A DNA stretch of 64,000 nucleotides from contig NZ_KQ955208.1 of NCBI RefSeq assembly GCF_001546115.1, positions 333,452-397,451 on the forward strand, written 5' to 3'. The notes under the pieces were generated by a model that ran no database searches, was not told the DNA's origin, and saw nothing but the letters and a program-made list of their open reading frames with translations. Both the position numbers and the translations under genes were made by a program. Positions within the stretch are counted from its first letter, which is position 1, and each line of letters starts with the position of its first letter. This stretch comes from Paracoccus aminovorans. GTDB taxonomy: Bacteria; Pseudomonadota; Alphaproteobacteria; Rhodobacterales; Rhodobacteraceae. Positions 8,920-17,742 of this stretch are shown piece after piece.

Positions 8920-9243
8920 ATGAAGATCGACTATCTCGAATTCTCCTCGCCCGATCTGCCGGCGACCAAGGCGTTCTTTGCCCGCGCCTTCGGCTGGGGC
9001 TTCAACGACTACGGTCCCGAATACCAGGAACTGGCCGATGCCGGCATTTCGGGCGGCATCGCGGCCGGCACCCTGGCGCCGCCGCTGGTCATCCTGCGCA
9101 CCGACGATCTCGAGGCGGCGCTGACCCTCGTGACCGAGGCGGGGGCCGAGATCACCCGGCCGATCTTCGATTTCCCCGGCGGCCGGCGCTTCCAGTTCCG
9201 CGAACCCGGCGGCACCGAGATGGCGGTCTGGTCCGAGCGTTGA
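8920..9243 (+). CDS. VOC-family (glyoxalase/bleomycin resistance fold) protein
   Basis: A 107-aa single-domain protein. The start IDYLEFSSPDLPATKAFFARAFGWGFNDYGPEY and the end RRFQFREPGGTEMAVW are the two halves of a vicinal oxygen chelate fold. The spacing of acidic residues fits the metal-dependent or small-molecule-binding members, but the substrate cannot be told. It has a clear AGGGCCGGCC leader with GGAG before the ATG and is separate from the globin gene by 60 bases. Confidence 0.88.
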   Translation: MKIDYLEFSSPDLPATKAFFARAFGWGFNDYGPEYQELADAGISGGIAAGTLAPPLVILRTDDLEAALTLVTEAGAEITRPIFDFPGGRRFQFREPGGTEMAVWSER

Positions 9244-9253
9244 CCGGGATGCG

Positions 9254-9880
9254 CTAGCCGCGCGGCGGCCGCGCCTTGTAGACCGGCAGCCGCCAGCCCA
9301 GAGCCATGCTGCCCGCGCGCAGCGCCAGCACCACGGCGGCGCAGCCGAACAGCGCCAGCGGATAGGGCAGCCCCAGCGCCAGCAGCGCCAGCGCCGCGAC
9401 CGCGCCGCCGAAGGTCGCGGTGATGTAAAGCTCGCCCTGTTTCAGCACCAGCGGCACCTCGTTGCCGACCACGTCGCGCATCAGCCCGCCGAAGGTGCCG
9501 GTCATCACCCCCATCATCACCGTGACGACCGGGCCAACCCCGGCCTGCAGGGCCACGCCCACGCCGGCCGGCACCGCCACGGCCAGCGCGCAGGCGTCGA
9601 GCCACAGGATCGCGCGATAGCGGCTTTCCAGCAGATGCGCGGTGAAGAACACCACGATGGCGGCGGCGGTGGTCAGCAGGATCAGCTCGGGCCGGTCGAC
9701 CCAGAACACCGGGGTCCGGCCCAGCACCAGGTCGCGCAGCGTGCCGCCGCCGACCCCGGTCAGCGTGGCGAAGAAAACGAAGCCGACCAGGTCGAGCTGC
9801 GCCCGGCTGGCGACCAGCGCCCCGGTCAGCGCAAAGACCAGCACCGAGGCATAGTCCAGCAGCGCCACCAGCGCCTGCAT
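9254..9880 (-). CDS. Trimeric intracellular cation channel (TRIC/YadS, UPF0126) family membrane protein
   Basis: A 208-aa membrane protein with about seven hydrophobic segments arranged as two repeats. Each repeat carries the family glycine motif: ATLTGVGGGTLRDLVLG and GVMTGTFGGLMRDVVGN. Prokaryotic TRIC proteins form trimeric cation-permeable channels; the physiological ion is uncertain. The start at 9880 is one base after the rnhA stop, so the two are translated from one message. The longer frame reaching 10033 runs inside rnhA and is not used. Confidence 0.9.
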   Translation of the reverse strand: MQALVALLDYASVLVFALTGALVASRAQLDLVGFVFFATLTGVGGGTLRDLVLGRTPVFWVDRPELILLTTAAAIVVFFTAHLLESRYRAILWLDACALAVAVPAGVGVALQAGVGPVVTVMMGVMTGTFGGLMRDVVGNEVPLVLKQGELYITATFGGAVAALALLALGLPYPLALFGCAAVVLALRAGSMALGWRLPVYKARPPRG

Positions 9881-9881
9881 C

Positions 9882-10343
9882 TCAGACCTTCGCCGGCTTG
9901 AAGGGCGCCATGCCGGCGCGCGCCAGCTCGTCGGCGCGCTCGTTCTCGGGGTGGCCGGCGTGGCCCTTGATCCATTCCCAGCGCACCTGGTGGCGGGCCT
10001 GCGCGGCGTCGAGCCGCTGCCACAGTTCGGCATTCTTCACCGGCTTGCGGTCGGCCGTGCGCCAGCCGTTGCGCTTCCAGCCGTGGATCCATTGCGTGAC
10101 GCCGTTCTTCACATAGGCGCTGTCGGTGGTGACGGTGATCTCGCTGGGCCGGGCCAGGATCTCCAGCGCGGCGATGGCGGCCATCAGCTCCATGCGGTTG
10201 TTGGTGGTGTCGGGCTCGCCCCCCGACAGCTCGCGCTCCTTCAACACCGCCTCGCCCTCAATGGCGCGCATCAGCACGCCCCAGCCGCCCGGGCCGGGAT
10301 TGCCGCTACATGCCCCGTCGGTCCATGCATAGAGCCGGGTCAT
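9882..10343 (-). CDS. rnhA: Ribonuclease HI
   Basis: A 153-aa protein with the four metal-binding carboxylates of RNase HI: D9 ([16 protein letters not shown]), E52 (NNRMELMAA), D74 (TTDSAYV) and D138 (NERADELA), plus the catalytic His128 in IKGHAGH. It degrades the RNA strand of RNA-DNA hybrids. Its ATG overlaps the stop of a 30-codon ORF (ATGA), so it is likely translated by coupling. It is the penultimate gene of a minus-strand run starting with flavin reductase/apt/ispH; an ispH-rnhA association is common in related bacteria. Confidence 0.97.
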   Translation of the reverse strand: MTRLYAWTDGACSGNPGPGGWGVLMRAIEGEAVLKERELSGGEPDTTNNRMELMAAIAALEILARPSEITVTTDSAYVKNGVTQWIHGWKRNGWRTADRKPVKNAELWQRLDAAQARHQVRWEWIKGHAGHPENERADELARAGMAPFKPAKV

Positions 10344-10432
10344 GCGCGCCCCTCACATTCCACGATATGGAACAACCGGTGCCGACCGGCGAAATCGCCG
10401 CGGCATTCCATCATGTGGAACAACGCGCTCAT
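10340..10432 (-). CDS. 30-aa ORF made of two repeats, coupled to GST and rnhA
   Basis: Not recognised. The ATG at 10432 overlaps the GST stop as ATGA, and the stop at 10340 overlaps the rnhA start as ATGA, so it fits exactly between them. It encodes two related words, LFHMMECRG and LFHIVECEG, separated by DFAGRHR. Each word's DNA contains a palindrome (TTCCACATGATGGAA and TTCCATATCGTGGAA). It could be a coupling peptide that carries ribosomes into rnhA, or a chance frame across two operator sites. Confidence 0.4.
   Translation of the reverse strand: MSALFHMMECRGDFAGRHRLFHIVECEGRA
10358..10421. promoter_or_regulatory. Pair of palindromic sites between GST and rnhA
   Basis: TTCCACGATATGGAA at 10358-10372 and TTCCATCATGTGGAA at 10407-10421, both near-perfect palindromes with flanking CA before and CAAC after. 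Centres are 49 bases apart. The form resembles IclR-type operators. The same bases encode the two repeats of the small ORF, so the palindromes could also reflect codon choice for FHIVE-like words. Confidence 0.3.
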
Positions 10433-11034
10433 GCCTCGAGCCCCTGATAGCCGGGCAGGGCGGCGACGCGGTCGAGCCAGGCCGCGATGGCCGGAAACCG
10501 CGCCATGTCGAAGCCGCCGCGCGCGCCGGCCGTATGGGTATAGGCGTAAAGGCAGATGTCGGCCAGACTGACCGCATCGCCGACCAGCCAGTCGCGCCCC
10601 GAGAGCCGGTCTTCCATGATCTGCAGGTTGGCATGGCCGCGATCCAGCAGTTCGGCCATGCGCTCGGGCGTGGCCAGGGCGCGGCGATGCGGATAGAAGC
10701 GCAGCGCGGCGCGCACGGCGATGGTGCCCTCGTGCTGGTTCTGCTCCCAGAACATCCAGCCCAGCATCTCGGCGCGCAGCACCGGATCGGCCGGGACATA
10801 GGCCGAGCCTTCGCCCAGGAAGCACAGGATCGCATTGGATTCGGGCAGCAGCTGGCCGTCCTCCAGCGCCAGCACCGGCGCCTTGCCGAAGGGCAGCCGC
10901 CCCTCGGCCCGGGCGCTTTCCAGCGCCTCGGTCATGTATTCGACATCGACGATCTCGCAGGCCCGGCCCAGCAGCGCCAAGAGCAGCCGCACCTTGTAGC
11001 TGTTGCCCGAGGAAGGCATGGAATAAAGCCGCAT
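10429..11034 (-). CDS. Glutathione S-transferase family protein
   Basis: A 201-aa protein. Residues 1-78 are the thioredoxin-like domain: MRLYSMPSSGNSYKVRLLL gives the catalytic Ser/Asn region, GKAPVLALEDGQLLPESNAI the cis-Pro and the glutathione-binding E-S pair. Residues 85-195 are the all-helical C-terminal domain with ADICLYAYTH. The substrate is unknown. The start at 11034 is fixed by the domain and a GAAAGGAT ribosome site. Its stop is fused to the next small ORF by ATGA. Confidence 0.92.
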   Translation of the reverse strand: MRLYSMPSSGNSYKVRLLLALLGRACEIVDVEYMTEALESARAEGRLPFGKAPVLALEDGQLLPESNAILCFLGEGSAYVPADPVLRAEMLGWMFWEQNQHEGTIAVRAALRFYPHRRALATPERMAELLDRGHANLQIMEDRLSGRDWLVGDAVSLADICLYAYTHTAGARGGFDMARFPAIAAWLDRVAALPGYQGLEA

Positions 11035-11117
11035 CGTCGATCCTTTCGCTTGCCGCCGCGCCGGTTTCGCCGGCACTATAGGCGGGAACGAAACGAGCGG
11101 CCAGCGCCGGAAAGCGC

Positions 11118-11447
11118 CTATCCGGGCTTGCCGAGATAGGGGATGCTGCCGGCCAGGTCGGTGTCGTCGATCAGGCGGAAATGGCTGACCGAGCCGGCCT
11201 TGCGCGCCGCGCCGAAGGGGGCGTATTCCGGGTCGTTTGCGAAAGCCAGGGCATCCTCGCGCGAGGGGAACTGGATCAGCGCGATCAGCGTCACGTCGGT
11301 CGGCTCGCCCTCCAGCTCCTCGATATTGCCGCTGCGCGACAGGTAGCGGCCATTGTGGCGGGCGGCGATCTCGTGCACCCGCGCAGCGTAATCCGGAATC
11401 CAGGCGTCGTCGGTCACCTTGACCTCGGCGATCAGATAAACGGTCAT
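11118..11447 (-). CDS. DUF1330 protein
   Basis: A 109-aa protein of the dimeric alpha/beta-barrel superfamily, DUF1330: MTVYLIAEVKVTDDAWIPDYAARVHEIAARHNGRYLSRSG, then ELEGEPTDVTLIALIQFPSREDALAFANDPEYAPF and GSVSHFRLIDDTD. Function unknown; ligands are probably small aromatic or reactive compounds. The GGAGGAAAAGCGC just before 11447 fixes the start. It follows the inverted-repeat terminator after ispH, so it may have its own promoter. Confidence 0.9.
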   Translation of the reverse strand: MTVYLIAEVKVTDDAWIPDYAARVHEIAARHNGRYLSRSGNIEELEGEPTDVTLIALIQFPSREDALAFANDPEYAPFGAARKAGSVSHFRLIDDTDLAGSIPYLGKPG

Positions 11448-11587
11448 GCGCTTTTCCTCCCTTGCCGGCGGCGCCTGCGGCCGCCCCCGGTAAAGCATAG
11501 GCAGGCGGCGCGGCGGCCGGCAAGCGCGACGATGGGCCGAGATACGCTCCACCAGAAAACTCGGCCCGTTGGCATGCGTCGCGACAT

Positions 11588-11664
11588 GGGTATTTGTACA
11601 ACAAAGAAGGGTCAGGGCGATGTGGACCCACCTCTGGAGGTCTTCTTTGTTGTTCAAATACCCC
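11588..11664. repeat. Dispersed inverted repeat, locus 1
   Basis: GGGTATTTGTACAACAAAGAAG (11588-11609) and, 32 bases on, CTTCTTTGTTGTTCAAATACC with two further C (11642-11664). The arms pair over 22 bases with one mismatch. It lies between ispH and DUF1330, downstream of ispH on its strand. It is one of seven loci with this sequence in the window, mostly at gene ends, so it may serve as a transcription terminator or mRNA-end element. Confidence 0.85.
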
Positions 11665-11689
11665 GGCGGCGCTTCGGTCAGGCGAGGCG

Positions 11690-12643
11690 TCAGCCCGGCT
11701 CTCGCAGCACGCGGGGCACCTTGAACTCGACATTCTCGCGCGCGGTTTCGACCAGTTCCACGGTCACGGCGTAGCGGGTGCGGAAGGCGTCGATGACCTC
11801 GTTGACCAGCACCTCGGGCGCCGAGGCTCCGGCGGTCACGCCCACGGCGCGGGCGCCGGCGATGGCGCGCCAGTCGATCTGGTCGGCGCGCATCACCAGC
11901 TGCGAATAGGCGCAGCCGGCGGCGCTGCCGACCTCGACCAGGCGGCGCGAGTTCGAGCTGTTCGGCGCCCCGATCACCAGCAGCGCGTCGATCTTGCCAG
12001 CGATGGCCTTGACCGAGGCCTGGCGGTTGGTCGTGGCGTAGCAGATGTCTTCCTTGGCCGGGCCGACGATCATCGGGAAGCGCGCCTGCAAGGCCGCGAC
12101 GATGGCCGCGGTATCGTCGACCGACAGCGTGGTCTGGGTGATGAAGGCCAGCCGCCCGGGGTCGCGCGGCGCGATATGGGCCACGTCCGCGACGGTCTCG
12201 ACCAGCAGCACCTCACCCTCGGGCAATTGGCCCATGGTGCCCAGCACCTCGGGGTGGCCGGCATGGCCGATCATCACCATCTGCAAGCCCTCGGCATGGT
12301 GGCGTTCGGCCTCGACATGGACCTTGCTGACCAGGGGGCAGGTGGCATCGACGAAGACCATCTCGCGCCGGCGCGCCTCGGCCGGCACGGATTTCGGCAC
12401 GCCATGGGCCGAGAAGATCACCGGCCGGTCGTCGGGCACGTCGTCCAGTTCCTCGACGAAGACCGCGCCCTTGTCGCGCAGGCTGTCGACGACGAACTTG
12501 TTGTGCACGATCTCGTGGCGGACATAGACCGGGGCGCCCCATTTCTGCAGCGCCATCTCGACGATCTTGATCGCCCGGTCCACGCCGGCGCAGAAGCCGC
12601 GCGGTGCGGCGAGATAGAGGGTCAGGGGCGGTTTCTGGTCCAT
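11690..12643 (-). CDS. ispH: 4-hydroxy-3-methylbut-2-enyl diphosphate reductase
   Basis: A 317-aa enzyme of the last step of the MEP isoprenoid pathway, giving IPP and DMAPP from HMBPP. The three Cys that hold the [4Fe-4S] cluster are C18 ([12 protein letters not shown]), C102 ([12 protein letters not shown]) and C201 ([10 protein letters not shown]). [10 protein letters not shown] and FSAHGVP carry the active-site His residues. The start at 12643 (MDQKPP) has AGGTGA before it; a GTG at 12652 is possible. Follows apt on the same strand after 39 bases. Confidence 0.97.
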   Translation of the reverse strand: MDQKPPLTLYLAAPRGFCAGVDRAIKIVEMALQKWGAPVYVRHEIVHNKFVVDSLRDKGAVFVEELDDVPDDRPVIFSAHGVPKSVPAEARRREMVFVDATCPLVSKVHVEAERHHAEGLQMVMIGHAGHPEVLGTMGQLPEGEVLLVETVADVAHIAPRDPGRLAFITQTTLSVDDTAAIVAALQARFPMIVGPAKEDICYATTNRQASVKAIAGKIDALLVIGAPNSSNSRRLVEVGSAAGCAYSQLVMRADQIDWRAIAGARAVGVTAGASAPEVLVNEVIDAFRTRYAVTVELVETARENVEFKVPRVLREPG

Positions 12644-12682
12644 GGCTGTCACCTAGTCGCCCGGGCGGGCCGCCGCAAGCGG

Positions 12683-13225
12683 TCAGGCGCCCTCGAAGGC
12701 GGTCAGGGCATGGACCTCGTGGCCCAGTCCCTCGAGCAGCGCGCGGCCGCCAAGCTCGGGCAGTTCGATCACGAAGGCGCAGCCCACCACCGCGGCGCCC
12801 AGCCGCTCGCAAAGCGAGATGCCGGCCGCGGCGGTGCCGCCGGTGGCCAAGAGGTCGTCCACGATCAGCACCCGTTCGCCGGGCTTCAGGGCGTCGTCGT
12901 GGATCTCCATCACCGCCTCGCCATATTCCAGCGCATAGGCCTGGCTGATGGTGGCGCCGGGCAGCTTGCCCTTCTTGCGGATCGGCACGAAGCCCACCGA
13001 CAGCTGATGCGCCACCGCGCCGCCCAGGATGAAGCCGCGCGCCTCCAGCCCCACGACCTTGTCGATCGGCTCGCCGGCATAGGCGGCCAGCAGCTGGTCC
13101 ACCGCCATGCGAAAGCCGCGCGCATCGGCAAAGAGCGTCGTCACGTCGCGAAACAGGATGCCTTCGTGCGGGAAATCGACGATGGTGCGGATATAGTCGC
13201 GCACCGTCCGGGTATCGCGGGCCAT
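12683..13225 (-). CDS. apt: Adenine phosphoribosyltransferase
   Basis: A 180-aa purine-salvage enzyme making AMP from adenine and PRPP. The PRPP-binding motif is at 119-131 ([13 protein letters not shown]), the family's FRDVTTL is at 26-32, and [17 protein letters not shown] forms the flexible core. Length fits the type. The start overlaps the flavin reductase stop (TGATG), so the two are translated together. Confidence 0.97.
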   Translation of the reverse strand: MARDTRTVRDYIRTIVDFPHEGILFRDVTTLFADARGFRMAVDQLLAAYAGEPIDKVVGLEARGFILGGAVAHQLSVGFVPIRKKGKLPGATISQAYALEYGEAVMEIHDDALKPGERVLIVDDLLATGGTAAAGISLCERLGAAVVGCAFVIELPELGGRALLEGLGHEVHALTAFEGA

Positions 13226-13818
13226 CAGGGGCGCTCCATCTCGAAGGTCTCGGTGGTGATGGTGTAATCCATGTAGCCCAGCCGCGACAGCCAGCCGAGC
13301 GCGGGGCGGAAGCGGCCGTCGACGATGCAGTCGGGTCGGATGTGGATGCCGGTCACCACGCCCAGCACCATGACATTGGCTTGGCCGGCCAGCCGGATCA
13401 CCTGGGTCATGCGGCATTCCAGCGAGGCCGCGGCCTGGGCAACGCGCGGGCAGTCGATGGTCTGGCATTCCGCGGCCGCGATGCCGGCGGCTTCGAATTC
13501 GCTGGTGCCGGCGTCCAGGACGGCCGAGCTGGCGTTCACCTGGTCCTTCATGCCGCCGTCGGCGATATTGACGCAAAAGACCCGGCTTTCGACGATCTGG
13601 GCCACGCTGTCCTTGGTGCCCGGCCGGTCGGGCTTGGCCGAGGTCGAGGCGAACATCACCTGCGGCGGCACATAGGCGGTCAGGTTGAAGAAGGAATAGG
13701 GCGCGAGATTGTCGCCCAGCCGGCCGCGGGTCGAGATCCAGCCGATCGGCCGGGGCGCCACCAGCGCGTTCAGCGGGTTGTGCGGCAGGCCGTGGCCGGC
13801 CTCGGGTCGGTAGAACAT
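13225..13818 (-). CDS. Flavin reductase-like protein (FMN-binding split barrel)
   Basis: A 197-aa protein with the flavin reductase-like domain: [38 protein letters not shown], then an [15 protein letters not shown] region. This family binds FMN; many members use NAD(P)H to reduce it for a partner monooxygenase. No partner is next to it, so the physiological role is open. GGAGGCCGCAG before the ATG supports the start. First gene of the minus-strand apt/ispH run. Confidence 0.88.
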   Translation of the reverse strand: MFYRPEAGHGLPHNPLNALVAPRPIGWISTRGRLGDNLAPYSFFNLTAYVPPQVMFASTSAKPDRPGTKDSVAQIVESRVFCVNIADGGMKDQVNASSAVLDAGTSEFEAAGIAAAECQTIDCPRVAQAAASLECRMTQVIRLAGQANVMVLGVVTGIHIRPDCIVDGRFRPALGWLSRLGYMDYTITTETFEMERP

Positions 13819-14078
13819 CTGCGGCCTCCGCTGATTGCTGCCGGGCCCGCCTGCGGGACGCCCGGTCCGGTCCCAAGATCTGCCCGGCCGGCCCCGCGAG
13901 GTCAAGCGCAAGCTCGGCTGCCTGCGGTGCGAGCCGGAGCGCGCGGTGTCGCAGAAAATTCATCCCGCGCGCTGCCGCGGGGGCGCTCGGGCGGTTTTCG
14001 CCGCCCGTCATGCGTGTTACGGGGGCTTTCGCCCGCGGGACGCCAGGCCCGCGGCATGGGCAAGCTTGGGATGGCCGG

Positions 14079-14615
14079 ATGTATGCTCTTCGCCCCGAAC
14101 GCGCTGTCGATTACGCCGAGGTCGAGGCGCTTCTCGACCTGTGCTTCGCGCCGGGGCGCACCGCGCTGAGCTCCTATCGCCTGCGCGAGGGCGTGGCGCC
14201 GGTGCCCGGCCTGTGCCTGGTCCTGCGCGACAGTTTCGACGTGATGGTGGGGGCGATCCGCTTCTGGCCGGTGCATGTGGCCGATGAGGACGTGCTGCTG
14301 CTGGGCCCCGTCGCCGTGCACCCGACCGCCCAGGGCGAGGGCCTGGGCGGGTTGCTGATTCGCGAGGGGCTGGAGCGGGCCGAAATGCAGGGCTGGTCCC
14401 GGGTCATGCTGGTCGGCGACGAGCCCTATTACCGCCGCTTCGGCTTTCGCAAACTCGAGCATGTGCAGATGCCGCCGCCCACCAACCCCGACCGCGTGCT
14501 GGGGCTGGAGCTGGAGCCCGGCGCCTGGCAGGGGGTCGAGGGCCCGGTGACCCGCGACACCAGCGACAACGAGGCTGCGAACCAGGCCTGGCAGTCGCTG
14601 GGCGGGCGCGGCTGA
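14079..14615 (+). CDS. GNAT-family N-acetyltransferase
   Basis: A 178-aa acetyltransferase of the YhbS-like group. The acetyl-CoA site is seen as [33 protein letters not shown], followed by [12 protein letters not shown], the motif typical of this subgroup. Substrate unknown. The start [12 protein letters not shown] is chosen because the domain begins there; the open frame reaches back to 14010. Its stop lies one base from the end of the convergent Ivy-like gene. Confidence 0.9.
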   Translation: MYALRPERAVDYAEVEALLDLCFAPGRTALSSYRLREGVAPVPGLCLVLRDSFDVMVGAIRFWPVHVADEDVLLLGPVAVHPTAQGEGLGGLLIREGLERAEMQGWSRVMLVGDEPYYRRFGFRKLEHVQMPPPTNPDRVLGLELEPGAWQGVEGPVTRDTSDNEAANQAWQSLGGRG

Positions 14616-14616
14616 G

Positions 14617-15084
14617 TCAGTCCTTGTAGTGGAAGGCCTCGGGGTGGTTCGCCAGGCTGCCGGTCAGCGCCGCGTAAAGGATGGTGCGGCCGTCGATCGA
14701 TTCGGCATTGCCGCCGATATTGAGCCAGGTCAGCAGCTCGGCGCCCTTGCCGTCCTGGACCGAGAGCAACCCGTAGGCCTCGCCGCTGCCCGGCGCGTAA
14801 AGCATGGCCATCTGGTTCGCGGCGCAATCGTGCTGCTTGCAGGCGGTCATCGCCAGGTATTCCTTGCCGCCGAACGCGACCTTCTGCGCCGGCGTGGTCA
14901 CCGCCGCGCCGCGCAGCCAGTCCGGCATGGGATGACCCTCGGCCATCTTGTCGAAGGCGGCGGTCAGCGCCTGGTCCTGGCCGAGGTCGGCAAGGCTCGG
15001 GCCGGCCGCCTCCTGCGCCAAGGCGGGGCCAAGGCCCAGGGCGGCCCCCAGCGTCAGGACAGGGAGGATGCGGCGGATCGTCAT
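14617..15084 (-). CDS. Ivy-family inhibitor of vertebrate (C-type) lysozyme
   Basis: A 155-aa periplasmic protein with signal peptide MTIRRILPVLTLGAALGLG...ALA. The Ivy signature loop is C82-KQHD-C87 (usual form CKPHDC), followed by AANQMAMLYAP; here Pro is replaced by Gln. In Ivy the loop's His enters the lysozyme active site and the two Cys form a disulphide. FHYKD at the end and LTWLNIGG are also family-like. It would protect peptidoglycan against lysozyme or regulate its own lytic enzymes. Stands alone on the minus strand. Confidence 0.82.
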   Translation of the reverse strand: MTIRRILPVLTLGAALGLGPALAQEAAGPSLADLGQDQALTAAFDKMAEGHPMPDWLRGAAVTTPAQKVAFGGKEYLAMTACKQHDCAANQMAMLYAPGSGEAYGLLSVQDGKGAELLTWLNIGGNAESIDGRTILYAALTGSLANHPEAFHYKD

Positions 15085-15222
15085 GGGTCTTCCTTCAGTC
15101 TGGGTCGCAGGCCGGTGGCCCTTGGGTTTTCGTCGAGGAGCCGGAACCCCGTGCGGCGCTTGCAAGTTCCCTTGCCGGGCGATCTTCTGCCCTTGTGCCA
15201 CGCATCTCGAGGTTGCCCACGC

Positions 15223-16044
15223 ATGACCAAGAACACGCCCATCCCGGTCCGCCAGGACGTGCTGCCGCCCATCGACGACCCGACCGTCCATGCCGAGATC
15301 GACCGGCTGGCGCGGCGCTATCTGGCGGCCGGCGGCATCGCGATGGAGCTGATGACCGCCATCGGCGGCAAGGCCGAGGGGCTGATCGAGCGGCTGCCCC
15401 AAGGCGTGCGCGGGCGCATGGACCGCATCACGCTGGCGGCGCTGAACCGGGCCTTCGACGCCGCCTCGCGCTCGCGCGGGGTGCTGCGGGAACGGGGCGA
15501 TCTGTTCAACCGGCTGCTCTCGACCACCTCGGGCGCGGTCGGCGGCCTTGCCGGCGTCGGCGGCGCCGTGCTGGAGCTGCCGGTGACGGTGACGCTGCTT
15601 TTGCGCGCGATCATGGACATTGCCGGCGAGCATGGCTTCGATCCCGATTCGGACCAGGCGAGGCGCGAGGCGCTGCATGTCTTCGCCGCGGCCGGGCCGC
15701 TGTCGGACGACGAGGGCACCGACCTGGGGCTGCTGACGGCGCGGATGACCATCACCGGCCATTCGGTGCAGGCGCTGATCGCCAAGGTGGCGCCGAAACT
15801 CTCGACCTCGATGGCGCAGAAATTCGCGGCGCAGGCGGTGCCGGTGCTGGGCGCGCTGGCCGGGGCGGCGATCAACTACAATTTCACCCGCTATTACCAG
15901 GAGCTGGCGCGGGTACATTTCGGCCTGCTGCGGCTGTCCGAGGAAACCGGCATCCCGCGCGAGGCGCTGGCCGAGGCGCTGGAGCTGCGCATGATCCAGC
16001 TGCGCCCGAACACGGCGGCGCGCAAGCTGATGCGGCGCAGCTAG
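15223..16044 (+). CDS. EcsC family protein
   Basis: A 273-aa protein matching the EcsC family (PF12787): ARRYLAAGGIAMELMTAIGGKAEGLIERLP, then the glycine-rich hydrophobic GAVGGLAGVGGAVLELPVTVTLLLRAIMDIA and YYQELARVHFGLLRL. In Bacillus, EcsC is linked with the EcsAB ABC transporter, but here no transporter adjoins and the function is unknown. There is one likely membrane-inserting segment. The gene ends in CTAG shared with the stop of the convergent helicase. Confidence 0.88.
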   Translation: MTKNTPIPVRQDVLPPIDDPTVHAEIDRLARRYLAAGGIAMELMTAIGGKAEGLIERLPQGVRGRMDRITLAALNRAFDAASRSRGVLRERGDLFNRLLSTTSGAVGGLAGVGGAVLELPVTVTLLLRAIMDIAGEHGFDPDSDQARREALHVFAAAGPLSDDEGTDLGLLTARMTITGHSVQALIAKVAPKLSTSMAQKFAAQAVPVLGALAGAAINYNFTRYYQELARVHFGLLRLSEETGIPREALAEALELRMIQLRPNTAARKLMRRS

Positions 16045-17576
16045 TCCTCGACCTCGGCCGCCAGTTGCAGGGCGGCGGCGGGGGCTTCCAGGTGGTCGAT
16101 GCCCAGGGGGCTGGTCGGCCGGGCGAGCCGCGATTTCACCACCCAATGCAGCCGTTCCTGCGCGCGGGTGATGGCGACATAGGCCAGCCGCTTCCACAGC
16201 GCGATTCCGGCCTCGCTGCGGCCCGACCAGGCGGCGGCGCTGATGTCGGGGCCGAAGACCTGCACGTCGGGCCATTGGCTGCCCTGCGCCTTGTGGATCG
16301 TCACCGCCGCGCCATGCAGGAAGGTCGCGCCCATGCGCGCGGCATAGGGGATGAAGGGCTCCTCGACATCCGGCATCTCGATCTTGACGATGCTGGCGGC
16401 GGAAAGCCGCGGATCCTCGGCGCCGACGACATGCAGGCGGGAAAAGCCCGGCTTGCGCCCCGGCCCCAGATAGACCACCTGCGCGCCCTTGATCAGCCCG
16501 CGCGCTTCCAGGTCGATGCGCTTCTTGCGGTGCTTCAGCGGCAGTTCCAGCCCGTCGCAGATCAGCGGCTCGCCCGGCAGCAGCGCGTCGCCCGGCGCGC
16601 CATGGGCCGAGCGGAAGGCCTGGATCAGCTTGATCCGGGTGATGTTGCGCCAGACCAGCACCGGGCTTTGCGCCATCAGGTCCGAGGAGACGCGCTCGGC
16701 CCAGATCACCCGGGGGTCGCGGGCGGCGGCCTCGCGGATCATGCGCTCGAAGGCGTCGAATTCCAGCGCCGGATCGGCCAGGGCATGGGCGAGGTCCAGG
16801 ATCGGGCTGTCGCCCTCCTGCCGGTGGATGCGGTTCAGGATCAGCTTCTGCGGGGCCGCGAGCCGGTCGAAGACCATCTGCCCGGACTGGCCGACCGGCG
16901 CCAGCTGCGCCGGGTCGCCGAACAGGATCAGGGTCGGAAAGATCTCGCGCAGATCCTCGAACTGGCGCTCGTCCAGCATCGAGGCCTCGTCGATCAGCCC
17001 GACGTCCAGCCCGTCCTCGCGCCGCTTCCAGCCGCGGATGAAGTCCGAGCCGCGCAACCCCGCCGCGGCCAGCGCCCCGGGGATCGAGGCATGCTGGTCG
17101 TAGAAGGCCTTGGCCCGGTCCAAAGCTGCCTCGGTCAGGCCCTCGATCACGCCCTCGACCTTCGGCCGCTCGCCGGCGCCGGTCAGCCAGTCGGCGATAC
17201 GCTCGTAATCCGGGTCGTAGACCGGGGTATAGAGGATGCGATGGATCGTCGTCGCCGGCACGCCGCGCATGCGCAGCACGAAGGCCGCCTTGTTGGTCGG
17301 TGCCAGGATGGCGACGGTGCGGCGGTCCTTGCGCTTCTTGCCCTCGTAATCGCCCGAGACCAGATCGACCCCGGCCGCGCGCAGAGCCTTGGTCAGCTCG
17401 GCCAGGAGCAGCGTCTTGCCCGAACCGGCCTTGCCGATCACCGCCATGACCCGTCCCTTGCCTTCCGACGGCGGCGAGATCTCTTCCGACAGCAAATCGA
17501 TGCCGGCATCCTCCAGCGCCGAGGCGACGGCGTCCCAGGCCTCGGCCTGGTCTGGGGAAAGGGTGGGCAGCGTCAT
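16041..17576 (-). CDS. ATP-dependent DNA helicase, RecD-like superfamily 1
   Basis: A 511-aa helicase. Walker A is GKAGSGKT at 48-55, Walker B is LIDEASML near 214, and the motif III-like LFGDPAQLAPVGQSGQM follows. C-terminally, GAAVTIHKAQGSQWPDVQVF and YVAITRAQERLHWVV are the UvrD/RecD C-terminal motifs V-VI. It is shorter than RecD2 and lacks an N-terminal helix-hairpin-helix, and no recB or recC adjoins. Likely a stand-alone 5'-3' helicase in repair, resembling Dda-type proteins; this is inference. Confidence 0.88.
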   Translation of the reverse strand: MTLPTLSPDQAEAWDAVASALEDAGIDLLSEEISPPSEGKGRVMAVIGKAGSGKTLLLAELTKALRAAGVDLVSGDYEGKKRKDRRTVAILAPTNKAAFVLRMRGVPATTIHRILYTPVYDPDYERIADWLTGAGERPKVEGVIEGLTEAALDRAKAFYDQHASIPGALAAAGLRGSDFIRGWKRREDGLDVGLIDEASMLDERQFEDLREIFPTLILFGDPAQLAPVGQSGQMVFDRLAAPQKLILNRIHRQEGDSPILDLAHALADPALEFDAFERMIREAAARDPRVIWAERVSSDLMAQSPVLVWRNITRIKLIQAFRSAHGAPGDALLPGEPLICDGLELPLKHRKKRIDLEARGLIKGAQVVYLGPGRKPGFSRLHVVGAEDPRLSAASIVKIEMPDVEEPFIPYAARMGATFLHGAAVTIHKAQGSQWPDVQVFGPDISAAAWSGRSEAGIALWKRLAYVAITRAQERLHWVVKSRLARPTSPLGIDHLEAPAAALQLAAEVED

Positions 17577-17639
17577 GGCGCCTTGTTACCCGGCCCGTGC
17601 CCGGGCGGAAAGGCCGTTCCGGTCGCGCGGTGGCTTTTT

Positions 17640-17709
17640 GGGTATTTGGACAACAAAGAAGAAACCCGGAGCGCGGAACGGCCATGCTTCTTTGTTGTCC
17701 AAATACCCC
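17640..17709. repeat. Dispersed inverted repeat, locus 2
   Basis: The cleanest example: GGGTATTTGGACAACAAAGA with final AG (17640-17661) and its exact reverse complement at 17687-17709, with a 25-base spacer. The 22-bp perfect stem sits between the helicase start region and the end of the broken Lrp/AsnC gene, i.e. downstream of the latter on its strand. Confidence 0.9.
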
Positions 17710-17742
17710 GCCGACCGGGCAACGCGCGGCAAAGCGCGCCGG

